Source: an uncultured Subdoligranulum sp.
Lineage (GTDB): Bacteria > Bacillota > Clostridia > Oscillospirales > Ruminococcaceae
DNA length: 64,000 nt
Direction of reading: 5' to 3'
Assembly (NCBI GenBank): GCA_900545545.1
Contig: UQZO01000004.1
Span: 1-64,000, forward strand
Shown piece after piece: positions 47,895-57,210 of this stretch. Below the pieces are notes generated by a model. That model ran no database searches. It had not been told where the DNA came from and was given only the letters and a program-made list of their open reading frames with translations. The translations under genes and the position numbers were made by a program. How positions within the stretch are numbered: position 1 is the first letter of the stretch; the number at the start of each line of letters is the position of its first letter.

Positions 47895-49841
47895 TTGCCG
47901 AATTCAACACCCCGCGCAAAAGTACAGCAGTTTTTTGCCAGAATGACCCGCCCCGAGCGGGCCGTTCTGGTTTTGCTGTGTATTTTTGGCGTTAAATTTC
48001 TCTTCAGCACCGCGGCGCACTTTCTGCCTGTGCTGCAAGGTGTGGATGCTTTGGGCAGCGGCCGCCATCCGGTGGATTTCTGGCTGCTGCTGCTCTGCTG
48101 CACGGCACTGTTGGGCACCTGGTGCCTCTATCGCCGAGCCCTGCGGGCCGTTGGTGCCCGCTTCACCCGGTTTGATGGGGTGGTGCTGGCGGTCTGCTGT
48201 GTGCTCAGCGCCGCGTTCTACCTCCATGCCATGGTAGGCCGCCAGAGCCTCTATCTCTGGGATAACGCCACCTACTATAATCTCCAGGTGCGCCTGGAAT
48301 CCAACTTTGCCGACGGCGTCTTTATGGGCGTGGGCTCCACCATCTACAAGACCTGGTTCAACGACTACGCCCCCTTTGTCATCAACATCCTGCTGGAACC
48401 CTTCTTCATGTTCACAGCGCGCACGGCCAACACCTTCGCCATCCTCTGCGCGCTGCTGATCCCGTCGCTGGTCTATTTCAGCGCGCTGGTGTTCCTGCTG
48501 GTGCTGCGCCGTCAGCTGGCGCCCCGGGCCCCGCGGCTGTTCACGGCGTTGGGCATGGCCTTTGTGCTGCTCATGCCGCTGGTCCATGTGGCGCTTTACC
48601 GCGGCATGCCGGACTTGCTGGGTGTGGCCTTTGCCTTTATGCTCATGGCGCTGCTCACCGGGTATGATTTCGATGTGCCGGCACCGGCCCGTCTGGTCAG
48701 CCTGACCACCTTCACGGGGCTTCTGATTCTGACTCGCCGCAGCTATATGTTCACGGTGGTCACCCTGTTTTTGTTCTATGGTGTCCGGGTGCTGGTGCGG
48801 GCGCTGCGCAGCCGCAACCGCGGTGCGCTGGTGCGCTTCTGGCAGTTTGCCTTTGTGTCGGTGCTCTGCGTGGGGCTGCCGCTGGCGCCCATGTTCTGGC
48901 GCATCATCCGCGCAGACTACGGCGACCGCTATGCCACCTACCAGACCGGCGGCTTCCTCTCGGAACTGGGCAACCAGCGGGTCTACCTGGGGTACTTCCT
49001 GCTGGCCGTGCTGGTTATTGGCACTGTATACGGATTGTATAAAAAGGGCCTGAGATTCCTTTCTGTACTCTCTCTCGCCGGGGCGGTGGTCACCGTTCTG
49101 CTGGTGACCCGGGTCCAGAATATGGACGACCACCAGTCGCTGGCCGTGGCACCTTTCTATCTGCTGGGGTTCTTCCTCTGTGCGCTGGCGGTGTCCAATC
49201 TGTCCAACCGGCTGCTGTGGGCGGTGCCTGCGGCGGTGCTGGGGGGCATGTGTGCGCTCAATTTCGGTGCCTGCAGCCAGCTGCTGCCGCCGCTGTGGTT
49301 CCCCACCGAAGTGTACAGCGGCCTCTACTTCTATGTGGACAATGTCCGGGACGATATGGACGGCATCGCTCAGGTGAATGACTGGCTGCGGGAAAACTGC
49401 AGCGGTGAAAACTCTGCCTATATGATCTGCCACGGTGTGGCGTACAGTGCCGACGTTTTCCGTGCAGCCGCCCTGCCCGATGAGAGCATCCGCATGATCC
49501 TGGCCTACGGCGCGGTGAACCCCGGCAACGATGCCTTCCCCAAGGAATTGTTCACCGCCCAGGCCGTGCTGACCTGTACCCCCTTTGATCCCAGCAACCA
49601 CACCGAAAAAATCAACAGCGCTTTCCTGGAAAACCAGGAAAAATACCAGCCCTTTGAGGTGGCCGCCACCTTCGATATGGGCAACGGCTACACCATCACC
49701 GCCTATCGCCGCGTCAAGGCGCCCACGGTGGAAGAGCTGGACACCTATCGCAGCTGGCTGGCCGAGGAGGACGCGCAGTTCCCCTACAATTTCAGCGCCG
49801 TGTGGGACCAGTTGGAAGCCCAGTTCGCAAATAACGGCTGA
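47895..49841 (+). CDS. Large polytopic membrane protein, glycosyltransferase-like
   Basis: 648 residues: about eleven membrane helices, then a soluble extracytoplasmic tail from about 490. The early loop around LYLWDNATYYNLQVRLE has an acidic residue where GT-C enzymes have their catalytic Asp, but no family motif is certain. The start is TTG 47895 with GGGGGA 8 nt upstream; the first ATG (47943) has no RBS. It sits between pgsA and cysS without obvious functional link. Related in style to the proteins at 14731 and 29994. Confidence 0.68.
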   Translation: MPNSTPRAKVQQFFARMTRPERAVLVLLCIFGVKFLFSTAAHFLPVLQGVDALGSGRHPVDFWLLLLCCTALLGTWCLYRRALRAVGARFTRFDGVVLAVCCVLSAAFYLHAMVGRQSLYLWDNATYYNLQVRLESNFADGVFMGVGSTIYKTWFNDYAPFVINILLEPFFMFTARTANTFAILCALLIPSLVYFSALVFLLVLRRQLAPRAPRLFTALGMAFVLLMPLVHVALYRGMPDLLGVAFAFMLMALLTGYDFDVPAPARLVSLTTFTGLLILTRRSYMFTVVTLFLFYGVRVLVRALRSRNRGALVRFWQFAFVSVLCVGLPLAPMFWRIIRADYGDRYATYQTGGFLSELGNQRVYLGYFLLAVLVIGTVYGLYKKGLRFLSVLSLAGAVVTVLLVTRVQNMDDHQSLAVAPFYLLGFFLCALAVSNLSNRLLWAVPAAVLGGMCALNFGACSQLLPPLWFPTEVYSGLYFYVDNVRDDMDGIAQVNDWLRENCSGENSAYMICHGVAYSADVFRAAALPDESIRMILAYGAVNPGNDAFPKELFTAQAVLTCTPFDPSNHTEKINSAFLENQEKYQPFEVAATFDMGNGYTITAYRRVKAPTVEELDTYRSWLAEEDAQFPYNFSAVWDQLEAQFANNG

Positions 49842-49845
49842 AGGC

Positions 49846-49874
49846 TTGCAACGGCGCCCTGCGGCGGCTATAAT
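49846..49874 (+). promoter_or_regulatory. cysS promoter
   Basis: TTGCAA (49846-49851), a 17-bp spacer and TATAAT (49869-49874). The leader to ATG 49919 is about 38 nt; no T-box is possible in that length. Confidence 0.85.
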
Positions 49875-49918
49875 AGAAACCATCGGAGACCATTGAATTG
49901 GGAAAGGATTGTGCCACC

Positions 49919-51313
49919 ATGCAGATTTTTAACACCATGACCCGGCAGAAAGAGGAATTCGTCCCGGCAAAAGCGGGCGAGTACCGCATTTATGTCTGCG
50001 GCCCCACGGTCTATAACTATATCCACATCGGCAATGCACGCCCGATGATCGTGTTTGATACCCTGCGCCGCTATCTGGAATACTGCGGCAACAAGGTCTA
50101 CTACGTTTCCAACATCACCGATATCGATGACAAGCTGATCCAGAAGGGCCAGCAGGAGGGCATCTCCATGCAGGAGGTGGCCCGCAAGTTTGAGGCTGAG
50201 TACATCAAGGATTCCGAGGGCCTGAACGTGGAGGAACCCACCGTGCGGCCCCGCGCCACCGAGCACATCGGCGAAATCATCAAGATCGTCAAGGACCTGG
50301 TGGATTCCGGCCATGCCTATGTGGCCCGCAACGGCGACGTGTATTTCCGCGTCAAGTCCGACCCCGGCTACGGCAAGCTGAGCCATCTGAACCTGGACGA
50401 TCTGGAGAGCGGCAACCGCACCCTGCGCAGCCAGATGGATGACGACCTCAAGGAAGACCCCGCGGATTTCGCGGTGTGGAAGGCTGCCAAGCCCGGCGAA
50501 CCCTACTGGGAGAGCCCCTGGGGCCACGGCCGTCCCGGCTGGCACATTGAGTGCAGCGCCATGGCCCGCAAGCATCTGGGCAAGACCATCGACCTTCATG
50601 CCGGCGGCCAGGATTTGATCTTCCCCCATCACGAGAACGAGATCGCCCAGTCTGAGTGCGCCAACGGCTGCACCTTCAGCCGCTACTGGATGCACAACGG
50701 CTTCTTGAACATCAACAACGAGAAGATGTCCAAGAGTGCGGGCAACTTCTTCACCGTGCGGGAAATTGCCGACAAATACGGCTATGAGCCCATCCGCTAC
50801 TTCATGCTGACGGCGGGCTACCGCATGCCGCTGAACTACACGGTGGACCTGATCGAGAGCTGCAAGAACAGTCTGGAGCGCCTGTACACCTGCCGCGATA
50901 ACCTGGACTTCGCCATCGAGCATGCCCACGGCACCGATACGGCGCTGGCCGCCAAGTGCGAGGACGCCCGCACCAAGTTCAAGGCCGCTATGGACGACGA
51001 CCTGAACACCCCCGATGCGCTGGCTGCGGTGTTTGATTTCGTCAAGGAGATCAACACCTTGTCGGATGCTTCGGACAAAGCTACGCTGGAACTGACCGCC
51101 AAGACCTTTGACGAGCTGACCGGTGTGCTGGGCCTGCTCTACAACCGCAAAAAGGACGAAGTCCCGGCCGAGGTGACCGCTCTGGTGGAAGAGCGCGCCG
51201 CCGCCAAGAAGGCCAAGGACTGGGCCAAGGCTGATGCCATCCGTGCCCAGCTCACCGAGATGGGCTGGAGTGTGACCGACACCGCCCAGGGCCCCAAAAT
51301 CGCCAAACTGTAA
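49919..51313 (+). CDS. cysS: Cysteine-tRNA ligase
   Basis: 464 residues. CGPTVYNYIHIGNARP contains the HIGH-type motif (HIGN, 36-39) and the zinc-binding Cys; KMSKSAGNFF is the KMSKS loop; PHHENEIAQSEC gives the other zinc ligands. It charges tRNA-Cys. ATG 49919 has AAAGGA 9 nt upstream; an in-frame TTG at 49898 lies before that site. No cysE or mrnC is adjacent. The leader is too short for a T-box. Confidence 0.97.
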   Translation: MQIFNTMTRQKEEFVPAKAGEYRIYVCGPTVYNYIHIGNARPMIVFDTLRRYLEYCGNKVYYVSNITDIDDKLIQKGQQEGISMQEVARKFEAEYIKDSEGLNVEEPTVRPRATEHIGEIIKIVKDLVDSGHAYVARNGDVYFRVKSDPGYGKLSHLNLDDLESGNRTLRSQMDDDLKEDPADFAVWKAAKPGEPYWESPWGHGRPGWHIECSAMARKHLGKTIDLHAGGQDLIFPHHENEIAQSECANGCTFSRYWMHNGFLNINNEKMSKSAGNFFTVREIADKYGYEPIRYFMLTAGYRMPLNYTVDLIESCKNSLERLYTCRDNLDFAIEHAHGTDTALAAKCEDARTKFKAAMDDDLNTPDALAAVFDFVKEINTLSDASDKATLELTAKTFDELTGVLGLLYNRKKDEVPAEVTALVEERAAAKKAKDWAKADAIRAQLTEMGWSVTDTAQGPKIAKL

Positions 51314-51321
51314 AGGATACA

Positions 51322-51395
51322 ACGTAGGGGCATACCTGCGTGCCCAGCTGCCGAACAACCGGCGGAAGGCACGCGGGTAGGCCCCACGTGTTTTT
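51322..51395. repeat. REP-like palindromic element, also a possible terminator
   Basis: Arms 51322-51344 (ACGTAGGGGC...GCGTGCC) and 51368-51389 (GGCACGC...GGCCCCACGT) are imperfect inverted repeats of about 22 bp around a 23-bp centre. A run of five T follows. The GTAGGGGC type of end is reminiscent of palindromic intergenic repeats common in gut clostridia; only one copy is in this window. It separates cysS from the next gene. Confidence 0.65.
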
Positions 51396-51402
51396 GAAGC
51401 CA

Positions 51403-54348
51403 ATGAAGATACAACGCAAACAAGTGAATACGCAGGCACTCTGGTGGATGCTGGGGTGCGCCCTGGTGCTGCGGTTGGTACTGGCCCTGGTGACGGAAGG
51501 CTACCCCTATGATATGAGCTGCTTTGTGGCCTGGGGCGACAAGCTGGCTTCCCAGGGACCCGCCGCCTTTTACAGCGAGGGCTATTTTGCCGATTATCCG
51601 CCCGGGTATCTCTTTGTACTGGGCTTGGTAGGGCTGATCCGCGGAGTATTCTCTATTCCCTTTGAATCTCCGCTGACCTATTTCCTGCTGGCCCTGGTGC
51701 CCAGCGTATGCGATTGTGCGGCGGCCTGGCTGGTCTGGCGGGTGGCGGTGCGCGCCATGCCGGACAGCAAGGTGCCCCTGCTGCTGGCGGCTTTTACGGC
51801 CTTCAATCCGCTGCTGCTGTTTGATACCGGCGTCTGGAAACAGATCGACGGCGCCTTTGCACTGCCGCTGCTTCTCTGCTTTCTTTTGCTGGAAGAGCGA
51901 CGCTATCTGCCGGCTGCCTTTCTGTACGGTGTGGCATTGGCCATCAAACCCCAGGCGCTGCTGTTCGGTCCGGTTCTGGCAGCCTGCTTTCTGGCAGCCA
52001 TTGCGCAGGAAGAAAACCGCTTCCGTGCCTTCGCGCGGTGTTTTGGCGGGGCGGCGGTGGCGTTGGTTCCGCCGCTGGCGGCGGGGCTGCCGTTTTATGG
52101 TATCACCAGCCTGATTCCTTCGCTGGTGGAAAAGTATTTCGGTACCGTCTCCAGCTACCCCTACGCTTCCATCAACGCATTCAACTGGCTCACCGCCCTG
52201 GGCGGCAACTGGGAACCGCTGGAAAATGAGGCCCTGTTGGGCATCAGCTGGCACACGCTGGGCTGGTTCTTCATTCTGCTGGTCACGGCGGGGCTGGTCT
52301 TTTTTGCGGTGCGCAGCGTGCGCGGGGGTCACTTCTCGCCGCTGCTGCTGGCTGCCTATTATGGATTGGGTGTCTTTACCTTTGGGCACTGCATGCACGA
52401 GCGGTACATGGTGCCCGGCGTGCTGCTGGCGCTGCTGGCGGCCGCCCGCTGGAACGATATCCGTCTTTATGCGGCAGGCTTCGGAATGTCCCTGACCGGG
52501 TTCATCAACCTGGCCACCGTCTACACCCTGGCCGGTACCGAGGACGAATGGCTGACCAGTGCCACCAGTTCCACGGTAGCGGTGCTGGACGGTCTGGCCG
52601 AAACGGTCTGCTGCATTATGTTGCTGTTTGCCGTGTGGGATATCGCCCTGCACGGCCATGCATTGCCGCTGCCTGCCCGCAGCAGGGCAGAGGAGACAGT
52701 CCCGGCGGGGCAGCCCCGTTGGCGGCCGTGGGAGCGCCGGGCCCTGCTGGGGCTGACGCTGGCTACGGCGGTATTGAGCTTTGCCTACCTGGGCGATACC
52801 ACCGCGCCCCAGAACCCCCTGGACGCCACCGATACGGTGTTGACGGAGCAGGTGACAGTGGAGGGGACTGCGGTGGACCTCTGGGTCTACCCGGGCATCT
52901 CCTTTGGCGGAAGCCTGAAAGTTACCGACGAAGGGGGCAACGTGCTCTTTGTGCAGGAACTGGGCTACAGCACCTGTTTCAACTGGAGCGAAACCCGGCT
53001 GTCGGTCACGGCGGGCCAAACCCTGACTGTCACGGTGGAAAACGCCCAGGTGTTTGAGCTGGCCTTCCGGGACGGCGACGGCAATCTGGTGCCGGTCACC
53101 GGCGGCGGGGCGCTGCTGGATGAACAGGACGCTGTGCCCGATACCATCAGCCAGCTCAACAGCATGTATTTTGATGAGATCTATCATGGCCGTACCGGCT
53201 ATGAACAGCTGCACAAGATGCCGGTGTATGAGACCACCCATCCGCCGCTGGGCAAGGATCTGATCATGGTGGGCATTGCCCTTTTCGGTATGACTGGTTT
53301 CGGCTGGCGGTTCTCCGGCACGCTGTTCGGTGTGCTGCTGGTGCCGCTTGCCTGGTGCTTCGCCCGCCGCCTGACCCGCAAACGCTGGATCGGTGCGGTG
53401 GCCGGTACGCTGCTGGCGCTGGATTTCATGCGCTTTGCCCAAAGCCGTATTGCCACCATTGATATCTACGGCACCTTCTTTATTCTGCTGGGCGCCTATT
53501 TCATGCTGTGGTATTGCCAGAGCGTGCTGCAAAAGGGCGTCAACGGCTCGCTGCTGCCCATGGCGTTGGGCGGTGTGGCCTTTGGCCTGGGCTGTGCGGC
53601 CAAATGGACCGGCATCTATGCCGGGGCCGGGCTGGCGATCCTTTACCTGGGGGTGCTTTACGCCCGCTGGCGGCAGAAGCAGCCCGGCTTCCGGGAGGAG
53701 TTCCGCACGGCTGCGCTAGGCGGCGTACTCTTCTACGTGCTGCTGCCCCTGTGTATTTATATTCTTTCCTATCTGCCGTACTGGTGGCGGGACCCGAGTT
53801 TCAGCCTCGGCGACTGGTGGCAGTGCCAGGTTTCGATGTATTCCTATCACTCCAACCTGGAGGCGACCCATCCCTTTGAGAGCCGCTGGTATACCTGGCT
53901 GTTGGGGCTGCGCCCGGTGTGGTATTACCAGAATACCCATCTGGCTGCGGGCATGAAAGCCAGCATTGCGGGCCTGGGCGGACCGGTGATCTGGCTGGCA
54001 GGGCTGGTCAGCCTGGTGGTGCTGCTGTGGCACCAGGTCAGCAACCGCGGCAGCCGCGCCGGGGCCGGGGTACTGATCCTCTACGGTACCCAGCTGGTGC
54101 CCTGGATGCTGGTTACCCGGTGCACCTTCCTGTACCATTATTTCCCCAGCTCCATGTTCTGCTTGGCGGCCATCGCGCTGGTGCTCTCCCGCATCCGCAA
54201 CACACGCCTGGCTCAGCGCATCGGCATCGGGCTGTGCGGGGCGGCGCTGGTGTTGTTTGTCTGCTATTATCCGGTTCTTTCGGGCCTGCCCATTCCCGAA
54301 TGGTGGGCCTATGCGCTGGAAGTGTTGCCCAGCTTCGGCTTCTATTGA
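51403..54348 (+). CDS. Double GT-C protein: N-terminal mannosyltransferase-like module plus PMT-family module
   Basis: 981 residues. The N-terminal half (about 1-460) is a polytopic GT-C module with EGYPYDMSCFVAWGDKLA and DYPPGYLFVLG after helix 1. A beta-rich extracytoplasmic segment (about 485-585) follows. The C-terminal half is a protein O-mannosyltransferase (PMT) module: MYFDEIYHGRTGYE contains the catalytic Asp-Glu, then THPPLGKDLI and further helices. PMT enzymes move mannose from a lipid phosphate to Ser/Thr of exported proteins. ATG 51403 has only a weak RBS, after the REP-like hairpin. A two-module single chain of this size suggests paired lipid-linked sugar transfer; substrate is unknown. 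Confidence 0.85.
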   Translation: MKIQRKQVNTQALWWMLGCALVLRLVLALVTEGYPYDMSCFVAWGDKLASQGPAAFYSEGYFADYPPGYLFVLGLVGLIRGVFSIPFESPLTYFLLALVPSVCDCAAAWLVWRVAVRAMPDSKVPLLLAAFTAFNPLLLFDTGVWKQIDGAFALPLLLCFLLLEERRYLPAAFLYGVALAIKPQALLFGPVLAACFLAAIAQEENRFRAFARCFGGAAVALVPPLAAGLPFYGITSLIPSLVEKYFGTVSSYPYASINAFNWLTALGGNWEPLENEALLGISWHTLGWFFILLVTAGLVFFAVRSVRGGHFSPLLLAAYYGLGVFTFGHCMHERYMVPGVLLALLAAARWNDIRLYAAGFGMSLTGFINLATVYTLAGTEDEWLTSATSSTVAVLDGLAETVCCIMLLFAVWDIALHGHALPLPARSRAEETVPAGQPRWRPWERRALLGLTLATAVLSFAYLGDTTAPQNPLDATDTVLTEQVTVEGTAVDLWVYPGISFGGSLKVTDEGGNVLFVQELGYSTCFNWSETRLSVTAGQTLTVTVENAQVFELAFRDGDGNLVPVTGGGALLDEQDAVPDTISQLNSMYFDEIYHGRTGYEQLHKMPVYETTHPPLGKDLIMVGIALFGMTGFGWRFSGTLFGVLLVPLAWCFARRLTRKRWIGAVAGTLLALDFMRFAQSRIATIDIYGTFFILLGAYFMLWYCQSVLQKGVNGSLLPMALGGVAFGLGCAAKWTGIYAGAGLAILYLGVLYARWRQKQPGFREEFRTAALGGVLFYVLLPLCIYILSYLPYWWRDPSFSLGDWWQCQVSMYSYHSNLEATHPFESRWYTWLLGLRPVWYYQNTHLAAGMKASIAGLGGPVIWLAGLVSLVVLLWHQVSNRGSRAGAGVLILYGTQLVPWMLVTRCTFLYHYFPSSMFCLAAIALVLSRIRNTRLAQRIGIGLCGAALVLFVCYYPVLSGLPIPEWWAYALEVLPSFGFY

Positions 54349-54361
54349 GAAATGCAAAAAA

Positions 54362-54402
54362 GACCCTCGCAGGGGAGTTCTGAGCCCTGCGGGGTCCTTT
54401 TT
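54362..54402. terminator. Bidirectional terminator between PMT-like and PFK genes
   Basis: GACCCTCGCAGGG (54362-54374) pairs with CCCTGCGGGGTC (54385-54396), with one bulged T, flanked by an A run on the left and a T run on the right. It can end both convergent genes. Confidence 0.88.
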
Positions 54403-54417
54403 GTTGCCTGGCGTTAC

Positions 54418-55653
54418 TCAGGCTTCTGGGAGGTAAATATGATGAGGCAGGCCTTCAACATAGATGGGGGTCAGTTCGGCCTGGATCAACGGCATAGCAT
54501 AGTCAATAAAGTCCTGAGTCATGGCGGTGTGGTCGGCGTTGACCCATGCCAGCGGGACTTTCTTTTCGAGGTTGGCAACCTCGCGGATGGGGTGCAGGCT
54601 GGTGCCGCACTGGTACGGCGCATTGGAGATGCGGTCCAGGGCCACCATCTCGCCGGTGTGACCCTCAAAGGCGGCCTTGGCGGCAGCACCGCCCACCTGG
54701 TAGGCTTCGGTAATATCGGTGCGGCTGGTCAGATGCCCTGCGCAGCGCTGCAGGGTGGAAAGCTCGATGCAGCGGGTCTTGGTGTCCAGACGGCGAGCCA
54801 CGGTGTTGGCCAGGAAACGGGCCGTGCCGGTCAGGGTCTTGTGACCGAAGGCGTCCACCGCGTGGACATCGTCGGCCAGCTCGCAGACGTAGCGGCCGTC
54901 CTCCAGCTTGACGCCCTCGGACACGGCAATGACGATGGAAGGTTTGGATTTCTGCATCCGTTCCACTTTTTCCACAAAGTGGTCCACGTTGAAGGGAACT
55001 TCGGGTAGGCAGATCATGTCCACGCCCTCGCAGTCCTCAGCTTTGGCCAGGGCGGCAGCTGCCGTCAGCCAGCCGGCGTTGCGGCCCATGATCTCCACGA
55101 TGGTCACATACTTGGTGCCGTACACCGTGGCGTCCCGGATGATTTCCTTCATCACCACGCCAATATACTTGGCGGCGCTGCCGTAGCCGGGGGTGTGGTC
55201 GGTGACCATCAGGTCGTTGTCGATGGTTTTGGGTACGCCCATAAAGCGGATCTCGCTGCCGATGTGGGCACCGTAATCGGCCAGCTTGCCGATGGTGTCC
55301 ATGGAATCGTTGCCGCCGATGTAGAAGAAATAGCCGATGTCCAGCTCTTTCAAAATCTCGAACAGCTTCTGGTAGACGGCCTCGCCCTCGGCGGTGTGCC
55401 AGTCGGGGAGTTTATAGCGGCAGCTGCCCAGATAGCTGGACGGCGTGCGCTTGAGCAGCTCAATATCCAGCGCGCTCTTCAGCTTATCATCCAGCACGCA
55501 GGTGCGGCGCTCCAGAAGCCCCGCCACGCCGTGCAGCATGCCGTAGACCTTGCCTGCACCGCGGCTTTTGCAGCTTTCGTAGACGCCGGCCAGGCTGGCA
55601 TTGATGACTGAGGTCGGACCGCCGGACTGACCGACGATTGCATTTTTTGCCAT
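54418..55653 (-). CDS. pfp: Phosphofructokinase, PPi-dependent type, copy 1
   Basis: 411 residues. IVGQSGGPTSVINASLAG is the nucleotide/PPi site start; IGGNDSMDTI and VPKTIDNDL are the decisive motifs. Asp after GGN and Lys before TIDND are the residues that mark PPi-dependent rather than ATP-dependent PFK; MGRNAGWL and the C-terminal QRCAGHLTSRTD follow. It would phosphorylate fructose-6-phosphate reversibly. ATG 55653 has GGGAGG upstream; the longer frame is not supported. Its paralog lies upstream on the same strand but with a terminator between. No confident promoter was found in 55654-55843. Confidence 0.93.
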   Translation of the reverse strand: MAKNAIVGQSGGPTSVINASLAGVYESCKSRGAGKVYGMLHGVAGLLERRTCVLDDKLKSALDIELLKRTPSSYLGSCRYKLPDWHTAEGEAVYQKLFEILKELDIGYFFYIGGNDSMDTIGKLADYGAHIGSEIRFMGVPKTIDNDLMVTDHTPGYGSAAKYIGVVMKEIIRDATVYGTKYVTIVEIMGRNAGWLTAAAALAKAEDCEGVDMICLPEVPFNVDHFVEKVERMQKSKPSIVIAVSEGVKLEDGRYVCELADDVHAVDAFGHKTLTGTARFLANTVARRLDTKTRCIELSTLQRCAGHLTSRTDITEAYQVGGAAAKAAFEGHTGEMVALDRISNAPYQCGTSLHPIREVANLEKKVPLAWVNADHTAMTQDFIDYAMPLIQAELTPIYVEGLPHHIYLPEA

Positions 55654-55843
55654 AGTGTTCCTCCCGCATAGGCTGCGTCGGATGCGCTTCCTTCGTAAAG
55701 CCGCATGGCGCATGTGAATTTGTTGTATTCAGTGTACCATGGGGCAAGCGGTTTTGCTATTGTTGGGGTTGCTCAAAAAATGTCGCTGTGTTGTGAAAGA
55801 TGCTGTTCCACAATGCGGAATGACCAAGGTGGCCTGCCGGGAC

Positions 55844-55881
55844 ACAAAAAAGCACTCGTTCCGTATAACGGAACGAGTGCT
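55844..55881 (-). terminator. Terminator after PFK copy 2
   Basis: AGCACTCGTTCCG (55851-55863) pairs perfectly with CGGAACGAGTGCT (55869-55881). On the minus strand it is followed by a T run (55845-55850). It separates the two pfp paralogs. The remaining 190 bp up to copy 1 holds no gene that I can support. Confidence 0.9.
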
Positions 55882-55953
55882 GATGGCTTTTGATGAATTC
55901 AATAATATTACTTTGCAAAAATTGCGGCATGTGGGCAATCTGCCCAAAAAAGA

Positions 55954-57180
55954 TCAGCCCAGATGGATGTGGCGGGGCACACCGTTGATATAAATCGGCG
56001 TCAGTTCCGCCTGGATCAGCGGGCGGGCGTAACGCTCAAAATGTTCGTTGACGTGCATGCCGTCTGCGGTGATCCACTCGTCGGGCACCTTCTTCTCAAA
56101 GTTGGCAACCTGGGTCACGTCCACCATCTCGGTCTCCACGCGGTAGGGCTGGTCGCTCAGCCGCTTGATGGCACACATCTTGGCGGTTTCGCCGCGCATG
56201 GCAGCTTCCACGGAGGCGCCGCCCACCTGGTAGGCTTCGGTGATATCGGTGCGGCTGGCCAGATGGCTGGCGCAGCGCTGCAGGGTGGAAAATTCGATGG
56301 CACGGGTCTTGCAGCCCAGGCGTACCCGAATCAGTTCCGCCAGATAACGGCTGGTGCCGCTGAGGATGGCCTTGTGGCCGAAAGCGTCCAGCTGCCCGGC
56401 GGTGGAAACCAGATCGCACAGGAAGACGCCGTCGGTGTTCTTGACGCCCTCGCTGACGGCGATGATGACGTTGTGGCGCTCTTTTTCCAGCTGGGCTACG
56501 CGGGCCAGGAAGGCTTCCTCATCAAAGGCGCGTTCCGGCAGCAGGATCAGGTCGGGGCCGTTGCAGTCCGGGCCGGCGGCCAGGCTGGAAGCGGCGGCCA
56601 GCCAGCCGGTGTGGCGGCCCATGATCTCGGCCACTGTTACGCTGCGCAGGTCATAGACGCTGGAATCGCAGATGACTTCCTTCAAGATGGTGGCGATGTA
56701 TTTCGCCGCGCTGCCGTAGCCGGGGGTGTGGTCGGTGAGCATCAGGTCATTGTCGATGGTTTTGGGGACGCCGATAAAGCGGATCTCGCTGCCGATGCTC
56801 TGGCCATAGGTGGACAGCTTGGCGATGGTGTCCATAGAATCGTTGCCGCCGATGTAGAAGACGGCGCCAATGTCATACTGCGCGAACAGCTCGAACAGCT
56901 GGCGATAGGGACGCTCATCCACCGCGGCATCCGGCAGCTTGTGGCGGCAGCTGCCCAGGAAGCTGGACGGCGTGCGCTTGAGCAGCTCGATATCCATCTT
57001 GTCGGACAAAACGGTGTCCAGGTCCACGATCTTGCCTTCCAGAACACCCTCAATGCCATACTGCATGCCGTATACATGGGGGGCACCGCATGCTTTGGCG
57101 GTCTCGTAGACGCCCGCCAGGCTGGAGTTGATTACGGCAGTGGGGCCGCCGGACTGACCTACCAATACATTTTTCATCAT
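55954..57180 (-). CDS. pfp: Phosphofructokinase, PPi-dependent type, copy 2
   Basis: 408 residues, clearly homologous over its whole length to copy 1 (VGQSGGPTAVINSSLAGVYE; IGGNDSMDTIAKLS; VPKTIDNDL; MGRHTGWL; QRCASHLASRTD). The same PPi-type Asp and Lys are kept. Differences concentrate in about 190-260 and at the C terminus. ATG 57180, or the next Met at 57177, follows AGAGG. It begins 30 bp after the HAD phosphatase gene on the same strand, and probably shares its transcript. Why two PPi-PFKs are kept is unknown; different regulation or substrate (e.g. sedoheptulose-7-phosphate) is possible. Confidence 0.92.
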   Translation of the reverse strand: MMKNVLVGQSGGPTAVINSSLAGVYETAKACGAPHVYGMQYGIEGVLEGKIVDLDTVLSDKMDIELLKRTPSSFLGSCRHKLPDAAVDERPYRQLFELFAQYDIGAVFYIGGNDSMDTIAKLSTYGQSIGSEIRFIGVPKTIDNDLMLTDHTPGYGSAAKYIATILKEVICDSSVYDLRSVTVAEIMGRHTGWLAAASSLAAGPDCNGPDLILLPERAFDEEAFLARVAQLEKERHNVIIAVSEGVKNTDGVFLCDLVSTAGQLDAFGHKAILSGTSRYLAELIRVRLGCKTRAIEFSTLQRCASHLASRTDITEAYQVGGASVEAAMRGETAKMCAIKRLSDQPYRVETEMVDVTQVANFEKKVPDEWITADGMHVNEHFERYARPLIQAELTPIYINGVPRHIHLG

Positions 57181-57210
57181 ATATACCTCTTGTACTATTT
57201 GTTTTGAATA

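Noticed and set aside
49875..49918. T-box riboswitch before cysS
   Set aside because: The mapped promoter leaves a leader of only about 38 nt, too short for a T-box.
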